A DNA stretch of 64,000 nt from Agromyces sp. SYSU T00194 (GCF_040496035.1 NZ_JBEPJZ010000002.1:496001-560000), one strand, 5' to 3'. Counted from the stretch's first letter, positions 29,430 to 39,299 are shown. A program made the numbers and translations. Notes: generated by a model not told the origin, from the letters alone.

Positions 29430-31978
29430 GGCAGCGCCACGAGCCCCATCTCGGCGGCGCTGAACAGCAGCTCGTGCCGAGGCACGACACGCACCGTGTA
29501 GCCGAAGTCCCCCGCGCGCTCGAGGACGACCGAACCGGTGTAAACACGCGCGCCGCCGGCGTCGATCGAGGGGTCGGGCTCCAGCTCGCACGTTCGCAGG
29601 TCGGAGAGGTCGTCGCCGTCGTGTACCCGCCCGTAGGCCACCTGCACCGCCACGTCGGCATCGGTGAGCCCGTCGAGGTCGACGTGCGCCCGCAGCCGCA
29701 GCTCATCGCCGACGTGCGGCACCGAGGCGAGGCCACCCGTCTCCACGTGGCGCACCCGAACCGACGGCCAGGCCGCGCGCACCTTCGCCTTCCACGCGGC
29801 GAGCTCCCGCGCCGCGCGGTGGTCGTCGGCATTCGCGACCGCGGCGAGCTCGGCCGCCGGGCGGTACAGCCGCTGCACGTACTCGCGCACCATGCGGTCG
29901 GCCGACAGCTCGGGCGAGAGCGTGGCGAGCGTGTGCCGCATCATGGCGACCCACGCCGCCGGCACGCCGTCGGCGTCCCGGTCGTAGAACTTCGGCGCGA
30001 TGCGGTGCTCGATCAGGTCGTAGAAGGCGGATGCCTCGAGCCGGTCGCGCTCGGCCGCATCGCCCGCCGCGTCGGCCGTCGGGATCGCCCACCCGTTGTC
30101 GTCGTCGGCGTACTCGGCCCACCAGCCGTCGAGGATCGAGCAGTTCAGGGCGCCGTTCAGCGCGGCCTTCATGCCCGACGTGCCGCACGCCTCGAGCGGG
30201 CGCAGCGGGTTGTTCAGCCAGACGTCGCAGCCCGGGTAGAGCGTTCGCGCCATGCCGATGTCGTAGTCGGGCAGGAAGACGATGCGCTGGCGCACTGCGG
30301 GGTCGGACGCGAACCGCACGAGCTGCTGGATCAGCTGCTTGCCCTCGTCGTCGGCCGGATGCGACTTGCCGGCGACGACGATCTGCACGGGTCGCTCCGG
30401 GTGGGTGAGGATCGACGCGAGGCGCTCGGGGTCCTGCAGCATGAGCGTGAGCCGCTTGTAGGTGGGCACCCGGCGGGCGAACCCGATGGTCAGCACGTGC
30501 GGGTCGAGCACGCCGCCCGTCCACGGCGGCGCGATGGCGCCGGGATGGCTCGCCGACCACGACGCCGCGACGCGGCGACGCGCGTCGGCCACGAGCTGCT
30601 CGCGCATCGCCTGCTTGACCTCCCACAACTCGGCGTCCGACACGACGTCGGACGCCCAGTCGGCCGCGGTGGTGTCCGCGGTGCCGAAGCGGGTCTCGGC
30701 GAGCGCCGTGAGCGCGGGGTCGGTCCAGGTCGGCGCGTGCACGCCGTTGGTCACCGAGTCGATGGGCACGTCGCGGGCGTCGAAGCCCGCCCAGAGCTCG
30801 TTGAACATGCGTCGGCTGACCTCGCCGTGCAGCTTCGAGACGCCGTTGGCGCGCTGGCCGAGGCGCAGGCCCATCACCGCCATGTTGAACGCGTGCGAGC
30901 CCGGGTCGGCCTCCGCCCCGAGCGCGAGCACGTCGGCCGTGCGCACGCCGGGCAGCAGCGACGGCGTCAGGTACCGCTCGACGAGCCCGCGATCGAACCG
31001 GTCGATGCCCGCGGGCACCGGCGTGTGCGTGGTGAACACGGTGCCGGCGCGCACGGCCTGCAGCGCCTCGGCGAAGGTCAGGCCCTCGCCGATCAGGTCG
31101 GAGATGCGCTCGAGGCCCAGGAAGCCCGCGTGCCCCTCGTTCGTGTGGAAGACGTCGGGCTCGTCGTGGCCGCCGAGCTCGACCCACCTCCGGAGGGCGC
31201 GCACGCCGCCGATGCCGAGCAGGAGCTCCTGCAGCAGCCGGTGCTCGCCCCCACCGCCGTAGAGCCGGTCGGTGACGCCGCGCAGGTCGTCGTCGTTGTC
31301 GGGGATGTCGGTGTCCAGCAGCAGGAGGGTCACCCGGCCGACCGCGGCCTGCCAGATGCGGGCGTGCAGCGTGCGCCCGTCGGGCATCGCGAGCCGCACC
31401 CGCTCGGGCGTGCCGTCATGCCCGCGCAGCACCGTGAGCGGCAGCCCGTCGGGGTCGAGCACGGGGTAGCGCTCCTGCTGCCAGCCGTCGGGCGAGATCG
31501 ACTGGGAGAAGTACCCGGCCCGGTAGAACAGCCCCACCGCGGTCAGCGGCACGCCCAGGTCGCTGGCGCTCTTCAGGTGGTCGCCCGCGAGGATGCCGAG
31601 GCCGCCGGAGTACTGCGGCAGCGCCGCGGCGATGCCGAACTCGGGCGAGAAGTAGGCGATGCGTCGCGGCGTCGCACCCTCGAGCCCCTGGTACCAACGC
31701 GGCTCGCCCAGGTAGGCGTGCAGGTCGGTGCGGAGCGACTCGGCCCAGGTCACGAAGCCGTCGTCGGCGGCGAGCTCCTCGAGCCGCTCCGGCGCCACCT
31801 CGCCCAGCAGCGCGACGGGGTCGTGCCCGGTCGACGCCCACGCGTGCGGCGACACGTGCTCGAACAGCCGGCGGGTCGGCACGTGCCACGACCAGCGCAG
31901 GTTGGCTGCGAGCTCCTCGAGCGCGGAGAGGCGCTCCGGGACGACGGGACGGACGGTGAATCGACGGATCGCTCGCAC
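29426..31978 (-). CDS. glgP: Alpha-glucan (glycogen/maltodextrin) phosphorylase
   Basis: 850 aa, actinobacterial type with the N-terminal DUF3417 domain (RRFTVRPVVPERLSALEELA). It releases glucose 1-phosphate from alpha-1,4 glucans. SPEFGIAAALPQYSGGLGIL, FTTHTPVPAGIDRFDR and the PLP site region GTSGMKAALNGALNCSILDG are diagnostic. GTG 31978 follows TACAGT (minus, 31985-31990) by 6 bases, so the transcript looks leaderless. The open frame runs further upstream, but that part is antisense to glgE. It is divergent from glgE, with the two -10 hexamers about 60 bases apart. Confidence 0.96.
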   Translation of the reverse strand: MRAIRRFTVRPVVPERLSALEELAANLRWSWHVPTRRLFEHVSPHAWASTGHDPVALLGEVAPERLEELAADDGFVTWAESLRTDLHAYLGEPRWYQGLEGATPRRIAYFSPEFGIAAALPQYSGGLGILAGDHLKSASDLGVPLTAVGLFYRAGYFSQSISPDGWQQERYPVLDPDGLPLTVLRGHDGTPERVRLAMPDGRTLHARIWQAAVGRVTLLLLDTDIPDNDDDLRGVTDRLYGGGGEHRLLQELLLGIGGVRALRRWVELGGHDEPDVFHTNEGHAGFLGLERISDLIGEGLTFAEALQAVRAGTVFTTHTPVPAGIDRFDRGLVERYLTPSLLPGVRTADVLALGAEADPGSHAFNMAVMGLRLGQRANGVSKLHGEVSRRMFNELWAGFDARDVPIDSVTNGVHAPTWTDPALTALAETRFGTADTTAADWASDVVSDAELWEVKQAMREQLVADARRRVAASWSASHPGAIAPPWTGGVLDPHVLTIGFARRVPTYKRLTLMLQDPERLASILTHPERPVQIVVAGKSHPADDEGKQLIQQLVRFASDPAVRQRIVFLPDYDIGMARTLYPGCDVWLNNPLRPLEACGTSGMKAALNGALNCSILDGWWAEYADDDNGWAIPTADAAGDAAERDRLEASAFYDLIEHRIAPKFYDRDADGVPAAWVAMMRHTLATLSPELSADRMVREYVQRLYRPAAELAAVANADDHRAARELAAWKAKVRAAWPSVRVRHVETGGLASVPHVGDELRLRAHVDLDGLTDADVAVQVAYGRVHDGDDLSDLRTCELEPDPSIDAGGARVYTGSVVLERAGDFGYTVRVVPRHELLFSAAEMGLVALP

Positions 31979-31984
31979 GGGCCA

Positions 31985-32054
31985 ACTGTATGCGCGGAAC
32001 ATGTCGGACGCGTGAACGCAATCCCCCGACACGGGGCCCCCGACGCGATACGGT
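31985..32054. promoter_or_regulatory. Divergent leaderless promoters of glgP and glgE
   Basis: TACAGT on the minus strand (31985-31990) serves glgP and TACGGT on the plus strand (32049-32054) serves glgE; each ends 6 bases before its GTG start. The 58 bases between them would hold both -35 regions and any shared regulator site. I see no clear palindrome there. Confidence 0.6.
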
Positions 32055-32060
32055 CGGAAC

Positions 32061-34073
32061 GTGACCTCCCCCTCGACGACGACGGTCGGCCGGATCCCGG
32101 TGGGCCGCCTCACGCCCGCATCCCTCGAGCCCGAGCTGCGACCGAAGGCGTTCGACGGCGAGGTCGTGCCGTTCCGCGCCACCGTGTTCCGCGAGGGGCA
32201 CGACGCCGTCGGCGCCATGCTGCACCTGACGAACCCGTCCGGCGAGACCGCGGACCATCGGATGCACCTGATGGGGCCGGGCCTCGACCGCTGGGAGGCC
32301 GACGCACTGGTCGACGAGGTCGGCGACTGGCGCTGGAGCGTCACCGGGTTCGGCGACGAGTTCGAGACGTGGGTGCACGACGCGGGCATCAAGGTCCCGG
32401 CGGGCATCGACGTCGAGCTGATGTTCGAGATCGGCGCGCGGCTGCTCCAGAAGGCGTCGCTGCAGATGATCCGCCCCCAGCCGTCCCGGCGCCGGCTCGC
32501 GGCATCCGCCCGCCTGCTCCGCAACCGCGCGAAGCCGGTCGACGTGCGCGCCGCCGTCATCGACGACGCCGCGCTGCACTCGGAGTTCCACCTGCGGCCC
32601 TACGCCACCCTGTCGTCGACCTCACCGGAGCACGTGCTGCACGTCGAGCGCCGCGCCGCGGGCGTCGGTTCCTGGTACGAGTTCTTCCCCCGTTCCGAGG
32701 GTGCCCGGCAGTACAAGAACGGGCGCTGGAAGAGCGGCAACTTCCGCACCGCGCAGCACCGCCTCGTCGAGGTCGCCCGGATGGGGTTCGACGTCGTGTA
32801 CCTCCCGCCGATCCACCCGATCGGCCGGGCCTTCCGCAAGGGCCCGAACAACACCCTCGATGCGGGCCCCGACGACCCCGGCTCGCCCTGGGCCATCGGC
32901 GCCCCCGAGGGCGGCCACGACGCGATCCACCCCGACCTCGGGCAGCTGCGGGACTTCCGGGCGTTCGTGCGGCGGGCCGACGGCCTCGGCCTCGAGATCG
33001 CGATGGACTTCGCCCTGCAGGCCTCGCCCGACCACCCGTGGGTCACCGAGCACCCCGAGTGGTTCACGACGCTGCCCGACGGCACGATCGCGTACGCCGA
33101 GAACCCGCCCAAGAAGTACCAGGACATCTACCCGATCAACTTCGACAACGATCCCGAGGGCATCCGGCAGGAGGCGCTCCGGGTGCTGCGGCACTGGATC
33201 GCGCAGGGCATCCGCATCTTCCGCGTCGACAACCCGCACACCAAGCCGCTGGCGTTCTGGCAGTGGATCATCGGCGAGGTGAACGCCGAGCATCCCGACG
33301 TGGTCTTCCTCGCCGAGGCGTTCACGCGCCCCGCCATGATGCGCGCGCTCGCCGCGGTCGGGTTCCAGCAGTCGTACTCGTACTTCACGTGGCGCAACAG
33401 CAAGGAGGAGCTCGAGGAGTTCCTCACCAGCGTCTCGCAGGAGACCGCCGACTACATGCGGCCGAACCTGTTCGTGAACACCCCCGACATCCTCACCGAG
33501 TACCTCCAGTTCGGCGGCCCGGCCGCGTTCACGGTGCGCGCGTCGATCGCCGCGACCGCGGCGCCCCTGTGGGGCGTCTACTCCGGGTTCGAGCTGTTCG
33601 AGTCGGTCGCCCGCCCCGGCGCCGAGGAGGCGATCGACAACGAGAAGTACGAGTACCGGCCGCGCGACTTCGCCGCGGCCGAGGCCGAGGGGCGATCGCT
33701 CGCGCTGTACCTCGGCATCCTGAACCGCATCCGCGCCGAGCACCCCGCACTCGGGCAGCTCCGCAACATCCGGTTCCACGCCACCGAGGACCCGGCGATC
33801 CTCGCCTACAGCAAGCACCTCGACGGCGCGTTCACGCCGTCCGGCGAGCCCGACACCATCCTCGTCATCGCGAACGTCGACCCGCATTCGGTTCGCGAGA
33901 CGACCGTGCACGTCGACGTCACCGCGTTCGGCCTGCCCGCGGGCACGCGGTTCACGGTCGACGAGCTCGTCAGCGGCGAGACCTGGGAGTGGGGGGCGTC
34001 GAACTACGTGCGGCTCGACGCGTTCACGCGGCCCGTGCACATCCTGCACGTCAGAGGAGCGATCGATGCCTGA
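32061..34073 (+). CDS. glgE: Alpha-1,4-glucan:maltose-1-phosphate maltosyltransferase GlgE
   Basis: 670 aa GH13_3 enzyme that extends alpha-glucan with maltose 1-phosphate. N-terminal domains precede the barrel. GlgE-type blocks are visible: RTAQHRLVEVARMGFDVVYL, PPIHPIGRAFRKGPNN, the nucleophile in FRVDNPHTKPLAFWQW, the acid in VVFLAEAFTRPAMM, and PPKKYQDIYPINFDND. TreS and Pep2, the usual sources of maltose 1-phosphate, are not in this window. The GTG start is 6 bases after TACGGT. The stop overlaps glgB by 8 bases, so GlgE and GlgB are made together as in the GlgE pathway of mycobacteria. Confidence 0.96.
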   Translation: MTSPSTTTVGRIPVGRLTPASLEPELRPKAFDGEVVPFRATVFREGHDAVGAMLHLTNPSGETADHRMHLMGPGLDRWEADALVDEVGDWRWSVTGFGDEFETWVHDAGIKVPAGIDVELMFEIGARLLQKASLQMIRPQPSRRRLAASARLLRNRAKPVDVRAAVIDDAALHSEFHLRPYATLSSTSPEHVLHVERRAAGVGSWYEFFPRSEGARQYKNGRWKSGNFRTAQHRLVEVARMGFDVVYLPPIHPIGRAFRKGPNNTLDAGPDDPGSPWAIGAPEGGHDAIHPDLGQLRDFRAFVRRADGLGLEIAMDFALQASPDHPWVTEHPEWFTTLPDGTIAYAENPPKKYQDIYPINFDNDPEGIRQEALRVLRHWIAQGIRIFRVDNPHTKPLAFWQWIIGEVNAEHPDVVFLAEAFTRPAMMRALAAVGFQQSYSYFTWRNSKEELEEFLTSVSQETADYMRPNLFVNTPDILTEYLQFGGPAAFTVRASIAATAAPLWGVYSGFELFESVARPGAEEAIDNEKYEYRPRDFAAAEAEGRSLALYLGILNRIRAEHPALGQLRNIRFHATEDPAILAYSKHLDGAFTPSGEPDTILVIANVDPHSVRETTVHVDVTAFGLPAGTRFTVDELVSGETWEWGASNYVRLDAFTRPVHILHVRGAIDA

Positions 34074-36273
34074 GACCCGAGACTCCGCCGCCATGCCGGC
34101 GCGACCCGCCGACCACATCCTGGCAGCGGTCGGCGAGGGCCGCTACCACGACCCGCACGCCGTGCTCGGCCAGCATCCGGTCGAGCGCCCGGGCGAGCCG
34201 GCCCGCACCGTGATCCGCACCCGACGCCCGCTCGCCCGCGACGTCGACGCGGTGCTCGAGGACGGCCGTCTGCCCCTCGAGCACGTCGGCTGGGGCATCT
34301 GGCAGGGCGTGGGCGACTTCACGCCGCAGGACTACCGCATCGAGGCGCGCTACGAGGACGGCACCGAGTGGGAGGCCGACGATCCCTACCGCTTCGCGCC
34401 GTCGATCGGCGAGCTCGACCTGCACCTCATCGGCGAGGGCCGGCACGAGGAGCTGTGGCGCGTGCTCGGCGCCCACTACCGCGACCACTGGGGAATCGGC
34501 ACCCCCGTGAGCGGCACCTCGTTCTCGGTGTGGGCGCCGCACGCGCGCGCCGTGCGGGTCGTGGGCAGCTTCAACAACTGGGACGGCACCGCCCACGCCA
34601 TGCGCAACATGGGCGGCAACGGCGTCTGGGAGCTGTTCGTGCCCGGCGTCGAGCCCGGCGCGCAGTACAAGTTCGAGCTGCACACCCGCTCGGGCGACTG
34701 GGTCACCCGCGCCGACCCGATGGCGCGCGCCGCCGAGACGCCGCCGTCCACGGCGTCGGCGGTCACCACGACGACGTACGAGTGGACGGACGACGCGTGG
34801 ATGGACCGCCGGCGCGCCACCGATCCGCACGACGGCCCCATGAGCGTGTACGAGCTGCACCTCGGCTCGTGGCGGCAGGGCCTCGGGTACCGCGCCGCCG
34901 CGGACGAGCTCATCGACTACGTCACGGCCCTGGGCTACACCCACGTGGAGTTTCTGCCCCTGGCGGAGCATCCGTTCGGCGGCTCCTGGGGCTACCAGGT
35001 CACGGGCTACTTCGCGCCGACGGCGCGCTTCGGCTACCCCGACGACCTGCGGTACCTGATCGACCGGCTCCACGGCGCCGGCATCGGCGTGATCATGGAC
35101 TGGGTGCCCGGGCACTTCCCCAAGGACGAGTGGGCGCTCGCCCGCTTCGACGGCGAGGCGCTCTACGAGCACCCCGACCCCCGCCGCGGCGAGCACAAGG
35201 ACTGGGGCACGCTGATCTTCGACTACGGGAACCCCCGGGTGAAGAACTTCCTGGTCGCCAACGCCCTGTACTGGCTCGAGGAGTTCCACGTCGACGGCCT
35301 GCGCGTCGACGCCGTCGCGTCGATGCTCTACCTCGACTACTCGCGTGAGGAGGGCGAGTGGGTGCCGAACGAGCACGGCGGGCGCGAGAACCTCGAGGCG
35401 ATCGCGTTCCTGCAGGAGGTCACCGCGACCGCGTACAAGCGCAACCCCGGCACCGTGGTCATCGCCGAGGAGTCGACGAACTGGCCGGGCGTCACCCGCC
35501 CCACGTCGTCGGGGGGCCTCGGCTTCGGGTTCAAGTGGAACATGGGCTGGATGCACGACACGCTCGGGTACATCCGCGAGGACCCGATGTACCGCTCGTA
35601 CCACCACAACGAGATCACGTTCTCGTTCGTGTACGCGTTCAGCGAGAACTTCATGCTGCCGATCAGCCACGACGAGGTCGTGCACGGCAAGGGGTCGCTG
35701 CTGAACAAGATGCCGGGCGACCACTGGCAGAAGCTCGCCAACCTGCGCGCCTACCTCGCCTACATGTGGGCGCACCCGGGCAAGCAGCTGCTCTTCATGG
35801 GCCAGGAGTTCGGCCAGCTGTCGGAGTGGAGCGAGGAGCGCAGCCTCGACTGGTGGATGCTCGAGCAGCCGAGCCACCGGTCGCTGTTCGACCTCGTCGG
35901 GCGGCTGAACCGCCTCTACCGCGAGTCGCCGTCGCTCTGGGAGCTCGACAACGACGCCTCGGGGTTCGAATGGGTCGACGGCGGGTCGGCGGAGACGAAC
36001 GTCGTCGCGTTCCTGCGCTACGACCGCGAACGCCGGCCGCTGCTGTGCGTGGCGAACTTCGCGGGCGTGCCGCACACCGGCCAGCGCTTCGGCCTGCCCT
36101 TCGCGGGGCGCTGGGTCGAGGTGCTGAACACGGATGCCGCCGAGTACGGCGGGTCGGGCGTCGGCAACCTGGGCGGGGCGGATGCCCGCGACGAGCCGTT
36201 CGCCGGACGACCGGCGTCGATCGACCTGACGCTGCCGCCGCTCGGCGTGCTCTGGCTGCGGCCGGAGGGCTGA
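34066..36273 (+). CDS. glgB: 1,4-alpha-glucan branching enzyme
   Basis: 735 aa, normal for actinobacterial GlgB. Two N-terminal beta domains (the second starts GTSFSVWAPHARAVRVVGSF) precede the GH13 barrel: GVIMDWVPGHFPKDEWALA, nucleophile in HVDGLRVDAVASMLYLDY, acid in VVIAEESTNWPGV, and LPISHDEVVHGKGSLLNKMP. It transfers alpha-1,4 segments to alpha-1,6 branch points. The ATG at 34066 lies inside the end of glgE with AGAGGAG upstream. With glgX, glgP and glgE it completes a synthesis-and-breakdown set. Confidence 0.97.
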   Translation: MPETRDSAAMPARPADHILAAVGEGRYHDPHAVLGQHPVERPGEPARTVIRTRRPLARDVDAVLEDGRLPLEHVGWGIWQGVGDFTPQDYRIEARYEDGTEWEADDPYRFAPSIGELDLHLIGEGRHEELWRVLGAHYRDHWGIGTPVSGTSFSVWAPHARAVRVVGSFNNWDGTAHAMRNMGGNGVWELFVPGVEPGAQYKFELHTRSGDWVTRADPMARAAETPPSTASAVTTTTYEWTDDAWMDRRRATDPHDGPMSVYELHLGSWRQGLGYRAAADELIDYVTALGYTHVEFLPLAEHPFGGSWGYQVTGYFAPTARFGYPDDLRYLIDRLHGAGIGVIMDWVPGHFPKDEWALARFDGEALYEHPDPRRGEHKDWGTLIFDYGNPRVKNFLVANALYWLEEFHVDGLRVDAVASMLYLDYSREEGEWVPNEHGGRENLEAIAFLQEVTATAYKRNPGTVVIAEESTNWPGVTRPTSSGGLGFGFKWNMGWMHDTLGYIREDPMYRSYHHNEITFSFVYAFSENFMLPISHDEVVHGKGSLLNKMPGDHWQKLANLRAYLAYMWAHPGKQLLFMGQEFGQLSEWSEERSLDWWMLEQPSHRSLFDLVGRLNRLYRESPSLWELDNDASGFEWVDGGSAETNVVAFLRYDRERRPLLCVANFAGVPHTGQRFGLPFAGRWVEVLNTDAAEYGGSGVGNLGGADARDEPFAGRPASIDLTLPPLGVLWLRPEG

Positions 36274-36285
36274 TCGGCGCGCCGG

Positions 36286-37245
36286 CTAGTAGAGCAGGGA
36301 GGCGAGCCGGCGCCGTGCAGTGCCGACGCGCGGGTCGTCGATGCCGACGACCTCGAACAGGTCGAGCAGGCGCTCGCGCACGCGGTCGCGGCCCGGCTGG
36401 TCGAGCTTCGGGAACAGCACGAGCAGGCGGTCGAAGGCGTCCTCGACGTGGCCGCCCGAGCAGTCGAGGTCGGCCACCGCGAGCTGGGCGTCGACGTCGT
36501 CCGGGGCGGAGGCGGCGGCCTGGCGGATCTCGTCGATCCCCCGGCCCTGCAGCCGCGCGAGCAGGCTGACCTGCGCGAGGCCGGCCTTCGCGAGGGTGTC
36601 CGACGGCTGCTTCGCCAGCGCCGTGCGGTACGCCGCGGCCGCCGCGTCGTAGTCGCCGCGCTCGATCGCGTCGTACGCCTCCTGGTGGTGCTCGGGCAGC
36701 GGCTCCTCGACCGGCTCGTCCGCGTCGCCCTCGGGGGCGTCACCGACGTCGATGCGGCCGTTCACGCCGTTCTGGGCGGCGAGCTGCAGGAGCTGCTCGA
36801 ACACGTCGCGCACGACCTGCTCGGGCTGGGCGCCGGTGAACAGCGGCACCGGCTGGCCGCCGACCACGGCCGCGACCGTCGGGATCGACTGCGCCTGGAA
36901 CGCCTGGGCGAGCTGCGGGTTCGCGTCCACGTCCACGCGCGCCAGCACGAGGCGACCGGCGTACTCGGTGACGAGCTTCTCGAGGACGGGGGTGAGCTGC
37001 TTGCACGGCTCGCACCACTCGGCCCAGAGGTCGACGATGACCGGCACGCGCCGGGAGAGCTCGACGACCTGGCCGAACGACTGGTCGGTCGCGTCGACGA
37101 GCAGCGACGGCGCAGCCGCGCCGCCCGACGGAGCCGCACCGGCGCCCGCCGGGGGCGCCGGTGGCGCGGAGCGGCGCGACGCGAGGGACGACAGGTCCAC
37201 CGCTCCGCGCATCGACGACGGGTCGGGCATGGGCGTGTTCGTCAC
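36286..37245 (-). CDS. Thioredoxin-TPR fusion protein (CnoX/YbbN-like)
   Basis: 319 aa. After a Pro/Ala-rich N-terminal stretch (about residues 1-55) comes a thioredoxin domain with active site WAEWCEPCKQL; both cysteines are present. The C-terminal half (about residues 185-319) is helical with TPR-like repeats (EAYDAIERGDYDAAAAAYRT). CnoX/YbbN proteins are redox-linked chaperones; E. coli CnoX lacks the CxxC, so this actinobacterial form may keep thiol activity. The GTG start overlaps the upstream membrane protein stop as GTGA. It is convergent with glgB across 12 bases. Confidence 0.85.
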   Translation of the reverse strand: MTNTPMPDPSSMRGAVDLSSLASRRSAPPAPPAGAGAAPSGGAAAPSLLVDATDQSFGQVVELSRRVPVIVDLWAEWCEPCKQLTPVLEKLVTEYAGRLVLARVDVDANPQLAQAFQAQSIPTVAAVVGGQPVPLFTGAQPEQVVRDVFEQLLQLAAQNGVNGRIDVGDAPEGDADEPVEEPLPEHHQEAYDAIERGDYDAAAAAYRTALAKQPSDTLAKAGLAQVSLLARLQGRGIDEIRQAAASAPDDVDAQLAVADLDCSGGHVEDAFDRLLVLFPKLDQPGRDRVRERLLDLFEVVGIDDPRVGTARRRLASLLY

Positions 37246-39113
37246 TTGACCTCCGACGCGTTGACCAGGCTCTCGGACCAGCCGAGCAGCGTGATGGTGC
37301 CGTCCGAGCCGACACCGGGGACGTAGAACAGGAGCTGGAGCGACACCGTGCGCTGCACGCCCTTGGCGCTCTTCTCGTCGAATCCGGACAGCGCCGCGCC
37401 GGGCGAGCCCTCCTCGAACCCGATGGTGCCGCCGTCGTTGGGGGTCACCTTCTCGCGCTGCTCGATCTCGACCGTCACGAGGGCGCCGGAGTCGTTCGTG
37501 GCGAGCGCGACGGTCGGGCCGTCGCCGACCTCGTTCGCGAAGTCGATGTCCGCCGTCTCCGGCAGGCTCTCCGCGATCGCCTTCTGGCCGGCGACGCCGA
37601 GCTGCTCGCGCAGCACGTCGCCCTCCTCGGTGAACAGCGGCGCGAACTCGCTGTCCTCGCCCTTCAGCAGGACGTCGGCGTACGCGGCCGCGACCTCGCC
37701 GGGCGGCAGGAGCAGGCCCTTGAACTCCGGCGAGATGATCGGGGCGCCGAGGCTCGCCGGGGCCACCGGGGGCACCTGCGCGTCGGGAGCGAGCGCCATC
37801 TCGTAGACGATGCGGTAGTTCTCGCGCGGCGACTCCTGCTGGAGCACGAGCGCGGTCGGCGCCTCGGTCGGGTCGTCCTCGTTCTGGGCGACGACCATGA
37901 CCACGCGCGGCCAGGCACTCGCCTGCTGCGGGAGGATGAGCGTGAGCGGGGCGGCGCGGATGGCCGTCGGCGCCGGGTGGTCCTCGAGCGACGAGCGGAT
38001 CGCGTAGTTCGCCTCGCGCGCATCGAACGCCGGACCGGCGAAGCGCTCCGCCAGCAGCTTCTCGTCGCGATCGGCGTCGGCGTCGCCCGCGAGCACCGCG
38101 ATCCTGCGCATGATGCGCTCCATCTGCGGCACCGTGACGGCGGGCGGGGTGACCTCCTGGACGACCGGCTCGCCGTCCTCGCCGTCGGCGGTCGCGGTCG
38201 GCTCCGCCGTCGGGGTCGACGTCGCCATCGCCTGGAAGTCGGGCCAGTAGTCGGCCGAGCAGCCGGTCAGGGCGAGCGCCGAGATCGCCACGACCGGCAC
38301 CACCGCGATGCGCGAGCGGCCGATCGCGCGGCGGCCGCCGCGGCCGATCTGGCGGCTCGTCGGCCGGGGCGCGCTCGGCAGCTTCCGCGACGAGCGCGTG
38401 ACGTTGCGCCGCGGTCCGCGACCGCGCCGGTGGCCGCGGATGCCGGAGATCAGCAGCAGCAGGCCCGCGACGAACAGCAGCGCCCCGCCGGCGATGAGCG
38501 GCCCGGCCCACGGCGTCGAGTTGTCGAGCGGCCACGACATGCCGATGCGGTTCGGCGCCTGCTCGGTGCCGTCGGACGCGAGCAGCACCGTGATGCCCTC
38601 GGGGAGGTCGACGGTCGTGCGGAGCACGTTCTCGGCCGCGAACTGGTCGAGCCACAGGTCGGAACCGGACGGGCTGCCCGAGGCATCCGGGTTCTCCTCC
38701 TCGGCCTCGTCGGACGCCGCGTCGCCGGAGTCGTCGGCGGGCGCGTCGGGATCTGCCTCGGGGGCGGGCGCGGTGCCGGGCTCCGCCGCCGGGGTGATGA
38801 GCGACGACGTCAGCGCGTCCTCCTCAGCGTCGTAGCCGATGCTCGTGTAGGCGGTGTCCCCGATCCACGCCATGACGTCTGCGGTGCGCCCGTAGGCGAG
38901 GAACACCTCCGGTGACCCGCTCACCGTGAAGGTCTGCTGCCCGGCGTAGGCGGCCAGCGCCTCGGGCTCGACGACCATGTAGGTCGTCGCGTTCTCGACG
39001 GTGACCTCGCGCGCGACGGCGTCGGGTTCGAGCAGGATGGTGCGCTGCGCGATGCCGGCGCCGATCATCAGCGCGGCACCGATGAACGCCACCAGCGCGA
39101 GTACGAAGCGCAA
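37242..39113 (-). CDS. Large membrane protein with an internal lipobox-like segment
   Basis: 623 aa; no confident family. The start is TTG at 39113, 5 bases after a strong GAAGGAG. An N-terminal signal/anchor (RFVLALVAFIGAALMIGAGI) is followed by an extracytoplasmic domain and an acidic Ser/Asp/Pro stretch, a second hydrophobic helix at about residues 200-222 (AGPLIAGGALLFVAGLLLLI), a basic cytoplasmic-looking segment, then a third hydrophobic segment ending in LALTGCSADYW (Cys at about residue 285) that reads like a lipoprotein signal. The long C-terminal part (about residues 340-623) looks folded and extracytoplasmic. It could be an old fusion of a membrane protein and a lipoprotein. Coupled to the thioredoxin-TPR gene. 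Confidence 0.78.
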   Translation of the reverse strand: MRFVLALVAFIGAALMIGAGIAQRTILLEPDAVAREVTVENATTYMVVEPEALAAYAGQQTFTVSGSPEVFLAYGRTADVMAWIGDTAYTSIGYDAEEDALTSSLITPAAEPGTAPAPEADPDAPADDSGDAASDEAEEENPDASGSPSGSDLWLDQFAAENVLRTTVDLPEGITVLLASDGTEQAPNRIGMSWPLDNSTPWAGPLIAGGALLFVAGLLLLISGIRGHRRGRGPRRNVTRSSRKLPSAPRPTSRQIGRGGRRAIGRSRIAVVPVVAISALALTGCSADYWPDFQAMATSTPTAEPTATADGEDGEPVVQEVTPPAVTVPQMERIMRRIAVLAGDADADRDEKLLAERFAGPAFDAREANYAIRSSLEDHPAPTAIRAAPLTLILPQQASAWPRVVMVVAQNEDDPTEAPTALVLQQESPRENYRIVYEMALAPDAQVPPVAPASLGAPIISPEFKGLLLPPGEVAAAYADVLLKGEDSEFAPLFTEEGDVLREQLGVAGQKAIAESLPETADIDFANEVGDGPTVALATNDSGALVTVEIEQREKVTPNDGGTIGFEEGSPGAALSGFDEKSAKGVQRTVSLQLLFYVPGVGSDGTITLLGWSESLVNASEVK

Positions 39114-39293
39114 CGAGTCTCCTTCGGGTCGGGGAGTCGGACGCCCGTCCGCGTGCGGTGCGAGGGACCGGTTCGGGCACCGATGCGACCGCCGGTCGCG
39201 AGCGACACAACGTTCCACGATATCGGCCGAGACTGGGAGTTGGCCAACCGGCCCCTGTGCACATGGGGTGGGGAACGGGGAGGCCGCTGCGGG

Positions 39294-39299
39294 TACAAT
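39294..39299 (+). promoter_or_regulatory. -10 hexamer upstream of the Scy-like gene
   Basis: TACAAT, close to the consensus, 61 bases before the ATG, in the 247-base gap that also contains the palindrome GTTGGCCAAC at 39239-39248. Predicted leader about 55 bases, ending in GGAGGAG. Confidence 0.55.

Noticed and set aside
29474..34213. Very long open frame on the plus strand across glgP and glgE (over 1500 codons)
   Set aside because: It is antisense to glgP and out of frame with glgE; Arg/Ala/Pro-rich translation without domain motifs, typical of high-GC shadow frames.
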